In this document: piece by piece, positions 56,920 through 64,000 of the stretch
How the letters are laid out: the number at the start of each line of letters is the position of its first letter
Numbering within the stretch: the first letter of the stretch is position 1
Source of the DNA: Oppiella nova
Taxonomy: Eukaryota; Arthropoda; Arachnida; Sarcoptiformes; Oppiidae
Direction: 5' to 3'
NCBI GenBank assembly: GCA_905397405.1
Contig: CAJPVJ010000001.1
Span: 248,001 to 312,000 of the forward strand
Length of the DNA: 64,000 nucleotides
Translations under genes and position numbers: made by a program
Notes under the pieces: model-generated
Databases searched by the model: none
Seen by the model: the letters and a program-made list of their open reading frames with translations, nothing else
What the model was told of the DNA's origin: nothing

Positions 56920-57262
56920 GACCTAGGCTCTAAGGGTCTGCCAATACTTCATCTGTATTTGCGACAACGAGTGTTTTAGAAGGTACAAGGCATGAACTAT
57001 GAAATTTAGTGATCTAAATGAGTAGGTCATAACGATGTAGCATCAAAAACACTCTAGTCGTTTCTGCTGCGCCTTGCGCTGCAAACAAAGCAGTGCTTTG
57101 TTTTTTGCTCAGGGTTGTGGTTAAAATTATCTCAAACATCGTTATGAAACTTGAAAATAGTCTCGCTATTCTCTTCATTTCATGCCTCGTTTGCTCAATT
57201 TTAGCCGACAACGCAAGTTATATATGAAATGTTGACAGACCCTAAATTGGTCTAGGTCTTTT
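56920..57262 (+). other. znuD terminator hairpin split by an insertion
   Basis: GACCTAG (56920-56926) and CTAGGTC (57252-57258, followed by TTTTC) are perfect inverted repeats that now flank the MITE-like element. With the element and one TAA copy removed in thought, they form a 7-bp stem with a short loop and T-rich tail, 47 bases after the znuD stop. The right arm also contains AGGT, the ribosome-binding site of the next gene. Confidence 0.55.
56934..57242. mobile_element. 309-bp MITE-like element with TAA target duplication
   Basis: Ends GGGTCTG (56934-56940) and CAGACCC (57236-57242) belong to imperfect terminal inverted repeats: 16 of the first 19 positions match, and similarity runs on for about 30. 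The flanks are TAA (56931-56933 and 57243-57245), a 3-bp duplication of the TNA type made by some IS5-family transposases. Inner inverted repeats (CATAACGATGT 57028-57038 with 57136-57146; GGCATGAA 56989-56996 with 57179-57186) make the whole element foldable. It holds no transposase; a 65-codon minus-strand frame (57211-57014) is probably not a gene. Confidence 0.7.
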
Positions 57263-57265
57263 CTT

Positions 57266-58729
57266 ATGCGTATCTTCAATAAAATTCAAAACAAACTGAA
57301 TTGGTCAAAACGTCGCTATTTCGGCATTATTATCGGCATATTAGCCTTAGGATATCTCTCATCTGCGATTTATCATGTTTATAAACCGCTTCCTAAAGGG
57401 CTAAATTTTACCGGACCATTGCGTCACGCCAATGTAAAATTTATTGCCGATGAAACCTATATTGATGCGCAAGGGAAGCAGCAACTTGATCAACATATCT
57501 TTGATCAGGTGTTACAGCTGATTAAGCAAGCCAAGACCACCATTGTGATCGATATGTTTCTATTTAACAGTGAAGTCGGCGATTCTAAAGTTCAGCAACG
57601 AGAATTAACCAAGCAATTAACCCAAGCCTTGATTAATGAAAAAATTGTAAACCCAAGCTTAGAAATTAAGTTTATTACCGATCCAATCAATTCTGTTTAT
57701 GGTGGAATTCAGCCTGAACAATATCGTCAATTACGTTTAGGTGGTATTGACGTGATTGAAACGAATTTAACACCACTCCGCGCATCTAATCCTACTTGGT
57801 CTGGGATATGGTATTTATGCTGTCAGGATATTGGCAATAACCCAAATAAAGGCTGGCTGAATAATCCATTTGGCGAAGAAAAAATTACAGTCCGTAGTTA
57901 TTTAAATTTATTTAATTTTAAAGCCAATCATCGTAAAACCATTGTGGTTGATACCGCAGAAGGTTGGAAAACCATCGTCACATCTGCCAATCCTCATGAT
58001 GGTAGTTCACGTCACTCCAATATTGCATTAATGGTTGACGGTGCAACTGCGACAGATATTTTAAATACTGAACAAACCGTCGCGCATATGTCGGGAGGTG
58101 ATACGCCTTTTGTTGCATTTGGCAAACTACCTAAAAATCCAAATGATCCTCAGGTTCAAGTACTCACTGAAAAAGCAATTTATGATGCAGTTTTAAACAT
58201 GTTGGCGTCAGCAAAAGCCAATGATCAAATTGATTTAGCCATGTTCTATTTGTCAGAGCGCCAAATTGTTAAAGGTTTAGTAGCTGCCAAGCAACGTGGA
58301 GTGAAATTACGTATTTTGCTTGATCCGAATAAAGATGCATTTGGTCGTCAAAAAAATGGTATCCCAAACCGTCAAGTGGCTTCAGAGTTAAATGACGCAG
58401 GGATTGATGTACGTTGGTGTAATACTCAAGGTGAGCAGTGCCATAGTAAGATGATCGTAAAGCATAATGCGCAATCTGCGGAAATGATTTTAGGTTCTGC
58501 CAACTTTACCGCACGTAATTTAAAAAATTATAATTTGGAAACTGATTTACGTGTGGTTGGCAATCCACAACAACAAGTCTTTATCGATGCTGAACAGTAC
58601 TTTAATACGGCTTGGTCAAACTTAAATGGTCGTCAAATGAGTGTGGATTACAGTAAATATGCTGATGAATCAAAACTTAAATACGGGGTTTACCGTTTTA
58701 TGGAATGGAGTGGTTTGTCGACGTTTTGA
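57266..58729 (+). CDS. phospholipase D-like protein, membrane-anchored
   Basis: 487 residues. One N-terminal membrane helix (YFGIIIGILALGYLSSAIYHVY) is followed by two PLD catalytic domains with HxK motifs, NHRKTIVVDT (first) and CHSKMIVKH followed by LGSANFTARN (second). Members cleave or transfer phosphatidyl groups; cardiolipin synthase or phospholipase activity are both possible. The ATG follows AGGT at an 8-base spacing. That site lies in the right arm of the split hairpin, 24 bases from the MITE-like element, which must have changed this gene's upstream region. Confidence 0.88.
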   Translation: MRIFNKIQNKLNWSKRRYFGIIIGILALGYLSSAIYHVYKPLPKGLNFTGPLRHANVKFIADETYIDAQGKQQLDQHIFDQVLQLIKQAKTTIVIDMFLFNSEVGDSKVQQRELTKQLTQALINEKIVNPSLEIKFITDPINSVYGGIQPEQYRQLRLGGIDVIETNLTPLRASNPTWSGIWYLCCQDIGNNPNKGWLNNPFGEEKITVRSYLNLFNFKANHRKTIVVDTAEGWKTIVTSANPHDGSSRHSNIALMVDGATATDILNTEQTVAHMSGGDTPFVAFGKLPKNPNDPQVQVLTEKAIYDAVLNMLASAKANDQIDLAMFYLSERQIVKGLVAAKQRGVKLRILLDPNKDAFGRQKNGIPNRQVASELNDAGIDVRWCNTQGEQCHSKMIVKHNAQSAEMILGSANFTARNLKNYNLETDLRVVGNPQQQVFIDAEQYFNTAWSNLNGRQMSVDYSKYADESKLKYGVYRFMEWSGLSTF

Positions 58730-58744
58730 TTTATTCAAAAAAAT

Positions 58745-58774
58745 ATGTATCGAAATGAAGAGATTTCGGTACAT
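58745..58774 (+). terminator. hairpin after the phospholipase D-like gene
   Basis: A 12-bp stem with one wobble pair (ATGTATCGAAAT, ATTTCGGTACAT) and a 6-base loop, followed only by AATTTA. A moderate terminator candidate. Confidence 0.5.
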
Positions 58775-58819
58775 AATTTAAAGCTTGGTAGATTTTTTAA
58801 TAACAAAGCTGAGCTTTAA

Positions 58820-60214
58820 ATGAAAACATTACAAACATCATTTTTAAAATCATTACTTACACTGAGTCTGTTTATTTCACCACTTAGTTTTGCAGAGAAT
58901 GCTTTAGTAGTTCAAGCAAAAACATTGCAAACAGGTAGTCCAACGGTCTTAATCAATATTGACAAAGCCATTCAATTATTCAGACAAGCTGCAGATCAAG
59001 GTGATGCAGAGGCTTATTTTCTACTTTCAAAATATTATTCTAATTCAGCAGATTATCGTTTTTTACCTGAAAATAGTCATTTATATAAACAGCTGCGTTT
59101 GGAAGCTGCTCAACGTGGTAATTTTGACGCATATTTATCATTAGATTTAGAAGCGGGTATAACTGAAGGTTTTGGTATTTCTAATGATATCAGGCAAAAA
59201 CTAATAAAAATTCGTCCACAAATTTTAAAACTTGCTGAACAAGGTGATGTTGAAGCCATACGTACATTCGTGCTTGCATTAGACAATGGGAATGATGATT
59301 ACAGTGATGAACAGTGTAAATGGTTATATAAAGCAGTACAGCAGGGGGATTTATTGTGGGCGGGATCTAGTATCCAGAATTGTCCAGAAAACATTCTAAA
59401 AAAACTGGGTGCCAAGACGAAAGCTGCTTATGAAAAAGATCATAAAGATAGTGATTTAGCTCATTTTCAAATGCTTCAGCAACGTTCGAATCAAGGTGAT
59501 ATTGGAGCAAAAATAAAATTACTTGAAGATTATGCTGCTGACTCATACTTGTCAGAAAAGGATATTAAACAGCTCGAAAATGAGGTTTTAACGCATTATC
59601 AAAAACAAGCATCTCAAGGTGCGAGTGATGCGTATTTGATGCTTGCATTAAAAAAAGATGCGGATAAAGATAAGCAGAATTTGTATCTAAAAGCTGCGCA
59701 ATTAAATAATCATGTGGCATTAACAGAACTTGGATCTGACTATTTATGGTCAGATGAAGAAAAACAAATAGATATTAATAAAGGTCTAATTTATTTAAAA
59801 CAAGCTGCAGCACAAAACGATCCTGATGCAATAAATTATCTCGGTGTTTGGTACTATAACGAAGAAAATGAAGGCTATGATGAAGCACTTGCGCAAAAAT
59901 ATTTTAAACAAGCTGCTCAACTAGGGTCTGTCAATGCAATGGATAATTTGGCACGCATCGAAGATGAACCAGAAGATTATCGTTGGGCTGTTTTGGCTTA
60001 TGAAAATGGATCATCTGAAGAAGATACGCAAAGTAAAGCCCTAGAAGCGTATCAAACAGGCAAGGGCACAATAAAGGATCCGATCAAAGCGAGAAATCTA
60101 AAAACATATATTCAAATGCGAGCCCAGTTCAACAATAATTTAGGTGGCTTGATTGAAAGCATCAATAATGATGCTGAGCGTACTGAAACTGAATCTAAGA
60201 ACCGAAAAAGATAA
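58820..60214 (+). CDS. secreted Sel1-like repeat protein
   Basis: 464 residues with a signal peptide (SLLTLSLFISPLSFA, cleavage near 25). The rest is alpha-solenoid of Sel1/TPR type. Repeats such as AIQLFRQAADQGDAEAYFLLSKYY, GLIYLKQAAAQNDPDAINYLGVWYYN and AQKYFKQAAQLGSVNAMDNLA lie at both ends, with degenerate ones in the middle. These proteins scaffold protein contacts in the periplasm or at the envelope; the partner is unknown. Polar, lysine-rich C-terminal tail. Confidence 0.85.
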   Translation: MKTLQTSFLKSLLTLSLFISPLSFAENALVVQAKTLQTGSPTVLINIDKAIQLFRQAADQGDAEAYFLLSKYYSNSADYRFLPENSHLYKQLRLEAAQRGNFDAYLSLDLEAGITEGFGISNDIRQKLIKIRPQILKLAEQGDVEAIRTFVLALDNGNDDYSDEQCKWLYKAVQQGDLLWAGSSIQNCPENILKKLGAKTKAAYEKDHKDSDLAHFQMLQQRSNQGDIGAKIKLLEDYAADSYLSEKDIKQLENEVLTHYQKQASQGASDAYLMLALKKDADKDKQNLYLKAAQLNNHVALTELGSDYLWSDEEKQIDINKGLIYLKQAAAQNDPDAINYLGVWYYNEENEGYDEALAQKYFKQAAQLGSVNAMDNLARIEDEPEDYRWAVLAYENGSSEEDTQSKALEAYQTGKGTIKDPIKARNLKTYIQMRAQFNNNLGGLIESINNDAERTETESKNRKR

Positions 60215-60260
60215 ACTCAGTTCTTCAACCTTAGTGTTGATCAGTTAAGCATTTTTAAAA

Positions 60261-60302
60261 CCTCCCCCTTCAAAGTAAGCTATGCTTGTCGCTGCGAAGG
60301 GG
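60261..60302. repeat. nested palindrome between genes (REP-like)
   Basis: CCCCTTC (60265-60271) pairs with GAAGGGG (60296-60302). Inside, AAGC-TAT-GCTT forms a second small stem. It lacks a T tract. The C-rich/G-rich arms resemble the palindrome at 21073-21093. Probably a dispersed intergenic repeat; copy number was not checked. Confidence 0.35.
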
Positions 60303-60345
60303 ACGGTTAACGAATTGAAATGTGTGCTTAGCTGTCGCTTTCTAT

Positions 60346-60798
60346 TTAGTTTTTTGGATTTGGTGGCACTAACTCATCCAAATCTTTATTTGAAATATGA
60401 TCTAACTCATGTAAATCAGTTTTGATTTTCCATTTGCTTTCATCATCTACAGGTTTTGGTAAACGTGCCTCTAACCAGTCACACACCACATCGGGTGAAA
60501 AATCTGCATGGTTACATTGAATCACCCAAGCTAAAAATTGTTTCGCTTCACCATTCATATAAGGAGGAGGAGAAACAGGTAAAAACTGAGTCGGAAGACG
60601 TTCATTTTTAGAAATATAATTTAGAACGTGACCCAGTTCTTGCACAGTTTGCCATGCTAAAGGGTGGTCAATATTGATTTGAAATTTAAACCACCATGCT
60701 TGTTTGCCATCTGAACCATAGCTATCAATAAATGCCTCTTGCACACTTGGGATTTTGCAAAAAAATTGATGTAAACGGTCAAAGCTCAGTTCAGCCAC
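60346..60798 (-). CDS. hypothetical cytoplasmic protein
   Basis: 150 residues, not recognised. It is rich in Trp, Pro and acidic residues, with no signal or membrane segment. The middle reads like a compact alpha/beta domain (QAWWFKFQINIDHPLAWQTVQELG, FLAWVIQCNHADFSPDVVCDWLEARLP), and the C-terminal tail is acidic (LHELDHISNKDLDELVPP). Alone on this strand between two + strand genes. Confidence 0.7.
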   Translation of the reverse strand: MAELSFDRLHQFFCKIPSVQEAFIDSYGSDGKQAWWFKFQINIDHPLAWQTVQELGHVLNYISKNERLPTQFLPVSPPPYMNGEAKQFLAWVIQCNHADFSPDVVCDWLEARLPKPVDDESKWKIKTDLHELDHISNKDLDELVPPNPKN

Positions 60799-60967
60799 AA
60801 TACAGCACTCATCAGATTAAAATTATATTTTATCAGATTGATGTCAGAATTTACCCAAGTTGATGTATAAACAATAAAGAAGATTAAATTTCGACTGTAA
60901 TTCATCCATTATTTATCTTGAATGATGGATTAAGCTGTTGTGTATACGTTCAAGTTTGGAGGTTGAA

Positions 60968-61465
60968 ATGAAACAGATACTCAGTTTAAGTGTCTTGATG
61001 TTGATGCTTTCAGTGACTTCAACAATGACATGGGCAGATGCTAAAGATTGGGCGAATTATCGCAGTGTTGAGAGGCCTCAAAAGAAATATCCAACAACGA
61101 CCTATAAATATACAGATCAATATGGCCGCCAAATGTCACAGGAGATTCCTGTTCGACCTCAATACCAGCATCCTTATCCGACATACCCAAGCTATCCGAG
61201 TCGCCCCTATCCGCATCCAAATGGCCCATACCCAAGTTACCCACCACAAAATGGTGTGACGATTATTTATAATCATCAGTTTCCAACACGCACGGAGTAT
61301 TCAGGTAGCAGTTATGGTTATGTAAATGGTGAGGGGGGGCATATAGAAAGCTCACAACATACCTTAATTAGTGATTGGCGCCGTTATGGATTACCTGACC
61401 CACAGGTTGGTATGCATTGGGTTTTCCAGAATGGTCGTTATTTACAAGTGCCCAATGATCGCTGA
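60968..61465 (+). CDS. secreted Pro/Tyr-rich protein with RcnB-like C-terminus
   Basis: 165 residues from the ATG at 60968 after GGAGG; the frame opens earlier at 60938. A signal peptide (about 1-24, ending MTWADA) is followed by a Pro-Tyr-His-rich low-complexity stretch (about 70-110, PYPTYPSYPSRPYPHP). The C-terminal 35 residues match the RcnB pattern (ISDWRRYGLPDPQVGMHWVFQNGRYLQV). RcnB proteins are periplasmic and linked to nickel/cobalt balance, but this domain is widespread and often has no known role. Confidence 0.75.
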   Translation: MKQILSLSVLMLMLSVTSTMTWADAKDWANYRSVERPQKKYPTTTYKYTDQYGRQMSQEIPVRPQYQHPYPTYPSYPSRPYPHPNGPYPSYPPQNGVTIIYNHQFPTRTEYSGSSYGYVNGEGGHIESSQHTLISDWRRYGLPDPQVGMHWVFQNGRYLQVPNDR

Positions 61466-61618
61466 GCGTGATTTAAACGCAGCATCATGATCAATAGCAA
61501 TGTATTAAATTTTCAACACAATAAAAAAGTCCCTTCTCCTCTATGTCTTGCGCTTGCATAAGGAATTTCTTTAATTTTGTTTAGAGAGAAGGGTAAGCGT
61601 ATGAATCAAGACAAGAGA

Positions 61619-62113
61619 CTAAGCTAGTTCATCATCTTCTGGTCGTGGTGTTTTGCCATGAGGTAATGATTTTTCAGTATGTTTATCACGAATGACAGAA
61701 GGATATGTCCAAGATGCATATCTCACGATCAAAATTGCAATGGCTAAAATTAAAACCGATCCCGTAATAATCACTAAATCCATATCTGCTTTATGGTCAT
61801 GCTGAATATCTGAAATTAGTAATCGCGTGAGTGCGGTGATTGCGATATAAATTAAGAAACGTACAGGCATGTGGTTGGTCTTAAAATAGATCCCCACCAT
61901 TGCACCTAATTCCAAATAGATGAATAACAATAAAATATCGTCAATGCTGGCGTATTGTTTCACGGTTAAAATTTCAATAATTGTATGTACCGCTGACCAA
62001 GCGATCATGCAGCCAATGATAAACAGCGCAATATAATGAAATGCTTCTACTGCAATATTGCCCAATTTATCGAGGAGGTTTTCTATTTTTTCTATACGTG
62101 GATCTTTATTCAT
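61619..62113 (-). CDS. PsiE-family (phosphate-starvation-inducible) membrane protein
   Basis: 164 residues from the ATG at 62113 after GGAGG. Four membrane helices with AFHYIALFIIGCMIAWSAVHTI and the PsiE pattern DDILLLFIYLELGAMVGIYFKTNHMPVRFLIYIAITALTRLLI. A charged C-terminal tail is added. Function of PsiE is not known; phosphate control is known for E. coli psiE but no Pho box was looked for successfully here. Confidence 0.85.
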   Translation of the reverse strand: MNKDPRIEKIENLLDKLGNIAVEAFHYIALFIIGCMIAWSAVHTIIEILTVKQYASIDDILLLFIYLELGAMVGIYFKTNHMPVRFLIYIAITALTRLLISDIQHDHKADMDLVIITGSVLILAIAILIVRYASWTYPSVIRDKHTEKSLPHGKTPRPEDDELA

Positions 62114-62289
62114 AACATCCTCCATTTGCCTATGCTATCTATGATTAAACACCATGCAAATTTCATGCACATGAAAAGCGAAGTGAAATGTTTATGGCGA
62201 ATAAATAACAACTATTTCATTAAGAAATTGATCATTTCATCTGATTAGTCTATAGATAGATTATTTTCAATACAATTAAAGGAATAACA

Positions 62290-62703
62290 ATGTATTTGTA
62301 CCGACCAATTGGGCTTTTTGAATATCAATTGATTGCAAAGAGTGGCTTTAAAAATTTCCCACCAAGATTGTATTGGCAACCTATTTTCTATCCTGTTTTA
62401 AATCAGAAGTATGCTGAAAAAATTGCTTTAGATTGGAATACCAAAGATCAAGCAAGTGGTTATATTGGCTATGTCACACGGTTTGAACTGAATGATGAGT
62501 ATCTGGCTCAGTTTGAAATACATACGGTTGGTGATGATTTTTGCCAGGAGTTATGGATTCCAGCTGAGCGACTAGACGAGTTTAATCAGCAAATTATAGG
62601 GAAAATTGAAGTGGTTAATATTTTTAAAGGTGAAGCTTTTACTGAAGATGCTGAATTACCTGAAATATTTAAAACTAGTCCAGATGGCTCGAAAGAGTAT
62701 TAG
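62290..62703 (+). CDS. hypothetical protein (often named ADP-ribosylation/crystallin J1)
   Basis: 137 residues, soluble. The opening YRPIGLFEYQLI and RLYWQPIFYPVLNQKYAEKIALDWN, then GYIGYVTRFELNDEYLAQFEIHTVG and ELWIPAERLDEFNQQIIG, match small proteins common in Acinetobacter and relatives that databases label 'ADP-ribosylation/crystallin J1'. That label is not evidence for the activity, and no ADP-ribosyl hydrolase metal motif is visible. It lies 10 bases before the PaiB-like gene, so the two form an operon. Confidence 0.7.
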   Translation: MYLYRPIGLFEYQLIAKSGFKNFPPRLYWQPIFYPVLNQKYAEKIALDWNTKDQASGYIGYVTRFELNDEYLAQFEIHTVGDDFCQELWIPAERLDEFNQQIIGKIEVVNIFKGEAFTEDAELPEIFKTSPDGSKEY

Positions 62704-62713
62704 GAAATAAAAC

Positions 62714-63340
62714 ATGTATCTTCCTACTCATTTTAAACAAGAGAATCTCCCTGAACTTTTCGATTTAATTGAAAAAAATCCATTGGGAAGTTTGATGGTT
62801 ACTTATGACGGTGAAATTGAAGCGAACCATATTCCTTTTGAATTGGATCGGTCAGCTGGCAACTCTGGATTGTTACGTGGACATATCGCCAAAGCCAATC
62901 CATTATTTACCTTGTTAGAAGAAGTTCAATCGGCTTATGTGATTTTTCATGCTGAGCAAAGTTATATTTCACCGAATTGGTATCCAGGGAAATTTGAGCA
63001 TCATCGGGAAGTACCGACCTGGAATTATCGTGTTGTGCATGTGAAGGGAACAATTCGAAAAATAGATGATGAAAAATATTTGCGGGGTATTTTGGCGCGA
63101 TTGACTCGTCAGCATGAAGCACCACAGGCGGTACCTTGGAAAATGGGGGATGCGCCCAATGATTATATCGCTGCTTTATTGCAGGAAATTGTGGCGATTG
63201 AAATCGAAATAGATTCAATTGTAGGGAAATTTAAAGTCAGTCAAAACCGTTCTCAGATCGATGCGGCAAGTGCGGCAAATGCTTTACAAAACCAATCTCC
63301 AGAGATGGCTGAATCAATTCGGAAGTTTTATCCAAAGTAA
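62714..63340 (+). CDS. PaiB-family FMN-binding regulator-like protein
   Basis: 208 residues. Flavin-reductase-like split barrel with the PaiB hallmarks: MYLPTHFKQEN start, GSLMVTYDGEIEANHIPFEL, LRGHIAKANPLF, SYISPNWYPGKFEHHREVPTWNYRVVHVKG, and late IVGKFKVSQNR. Bacillus PaiB is reported as a negative regulator of sporulation and protease genes. In proteobacteria the role is unknown, and FMN or heme binding is likely. Cotranscribed with the preceding hypothetical gene. Confidence 0.9.
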   Translation: MYLPTHFKQENLPELFDLIEKNPLGSLMVTYDGEIEANHIPFELDRSAGNSGLLRGHIAKANPLFTLLEEVQSAYVIFHAEQSYISPNWYPGKFEHHREVPTWNYRVVHVKGTIRKIDDEKYLRGILARLTRQHEAPQAVPWKMGDAPNDYIAALLQEIVAIEIEIDSIVGKFKVSQNRSQIDAASAANALQNQSPEMAESIRKFYPK

Positions 63341-63509
63341 GATTTTCTGATGTAACTTGATTTATGTTGCGATCAACTTTTATAGCCACACGATATAATT
63401 GCACCATCCTTGATTTTAAGATGCATAGAAAAGCAAACCTAACGGCTTTATGACATTCAAGAGATATAGATCAGTAGATGTTCTAAAAAAAAGCATCAGT
63501 TGTAAATAA

Positions 63510-63538
63510 AAAACGCCCGAATCATCGGGCGTTTTATG
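63510..63538. terminator. bidirectional terminator
   Basis: A perfect 11-bp stem (AAAACGCCCGA 63510-63520, TCGGGCGTTTT 63525-63535) with an ATCA loop and A/T tracts on both sides. It ends the convergent transcripts of the PaiB-like and acyl-CoA dehydrogenase genes. Confidence 0.88.
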
Positions 63539-63561
63539 TCTTATTTTAATTGATGATGAAA

Positions 63562-64000
63562 TTAAGCCTGATTAGTAAAATAATCTTCGCTGAAATTCAT
63601 AATAACTTCTGCACCTGCTTTGATTTTAGCAACACGTGCATTTAAATCAGGCAAGAGGCGTTGGATGAAATAATGAGTCAATGCAAGTTTGTCTTGGTAG
63701 AATTGACCTTGCTTATTTTTTGCAGCATTGGCAATACGAGCAAACATATAAGAGAAGCTTAATAAGCCAACAACATGCAGATACTCTACTGCCGCAGCAT
63801 TTGCGAAATCAGCATTTTCTTTTGCACGTTCTAAAATATGCTGCGTAATCATATCTACTTCAGTTGCAATATCTAAAGTCGCATCTTTAATGAAGTTTAA
63901 GTCAGTATCTAGACCATTGGCAAAATCACGGATCTCTTCAATATATTCAGCAATGAATTCACCATTACATTTAATTGTTTTACGACCAATTAAATCTTGT
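63562..64000 (-). CDS. acyl-CoA dehydrogenase, C-terminal part (cut by window end)
   Basis: 146 residues are visible, and the frame stays open to the window edge. The helical end (LDTDLNFIKDATLDIATEVD, AAAVEYLHVVGLLSFSYMFARIA, LPDLNARVAKIKAGAEVIM) fits the 'acetyl-CoA dehydrogenase C-terminal-like' extension of large, roughly 600-residue acyl-CoA dehydrogenases used in fatty acid breakdown. The catalytic glutamate and FAD site lie outside the window. No substrate can be given. Confidence 0.8.
   Translation of the reverse strand, partial: QDLIGRKTIKCNGEFIAEYIEEIRDFANGLDTDLNFIKDATLDIATEVDMITQHILERAKENADFANAAAVEYLHVVGLLSFSYMFARIANAAKNKQGQFYQDKLALTHYFIQRLLPDLNARVAKIKAGAEVIMNFSEDYFTNQA

Noticed and set aside
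57014-57211. 65-codon minus-strand ORF (MSAKIEQTRHEMKRIARLF...) as a gene
   Set aside because: It lies wholly within the MITE-like element and spans its inverted repeats; no domain, no good ribosome-binding site. Kept as part of the element.
61531-61592. CCCTTCTC/GAGAAGGG inverted repeat as a terminator
   Set aside because: The loop is about 45 bases with no T tract; likely chance or an unremarkable structure.

Overview
The window looks like a chromosomal segment of an Acinetobacter species (Gammaproteobacteria), probably not A. baumannii itself. Evidence: AT-rich DNA, a NAD(P) transhydrogenase alpha subunit split into two genes, a lipooligosaccharide outer-core (OC) type locus lying exactly between ilvE and aspS, an LpxO-type lipid A hydroxylase, and a non-discriminating-type AspRS. 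Most of it is core genome. There is no prophage, plasmid backbone, CRISPR array or complete insertion sequence. Species assignment is inference; no database was searched.

Layout. 1-5.9 kb: the end of acnA, tcdA, two unrecognised genes, a LysR regulator and dusA. 6.2-8.3 kb: an azlC-azlD exporter pair divergent from its probable LysR regulator, with a palindrome between them. 8.4-10.5 kb: an HD-domain phosphohydrolase behind a decayed overlapping partner, a YeiL-like Crp/Fnr regulator, and two intergenic transcripts or terminators sharing a 20-base identical core. 10.4-17.3 kb: an MscS channel, two tandem LprI-like proteins, MFS, RidA-like, LD-carboxypeptidase and EamA genes. 17.3-21 kb: an 858-base leader region (small ORF, palindrome, hairpin) and then pntAA-pntAB-pntB. 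21-26.6 kb: an XAC2610-like protein, then tgt-yajC-secD-secF. 26.6-32.4 kb: six genes (a hypothetical, pnuC-nadR, and LemA with two DUF3137-like paralogues) lying between tgt and queA. 32.4-34 kb: queA divergent from tRNA-Leu(CAA). 34-40.8 kb: lpxO, a PDZ-like relic, an orphan histidine kinase, glnE and ilvE.

40.9-53.7 kb is the sugar locus. An epimerase and a UDP-glucose dehydrogenase (a route to UDP-GlcA and UDP-GalA) are divergent from eight consecutive transferase-type genes: DXD-type glycosyltransferases, three GT25 members (two in tandem), a Stealth-type phosphotransferase and a GT4. An LpxL-type acyltransferase, a small membrane protein and aspS follow on the other strand. With no wzx, wzy or initiating transferase, this fits LOS core assembly rather than capsule or O-antigen.

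53.8-64 kb: a DUF4184 membrane protein; znuD, a TonB-dependent zinc receptor with a His-rich loop and an upstream Zur-type palindrome; a phospholipase D-like gene; a Sel1-repeat protein; an RcnB-like protein; PsiE-like and PaiB-like genes; and the end of an acyl-CoA dehydrogenase. The most striking structural observation is a 309-bp MITE-like element (56934-57242). It has imperfect terminal inverted repeats and a TAA target duplication, and it sits inside the loop of what reads as the znuD terminator hairpin, right against the ribosome-binding site of the phospholipase gene.
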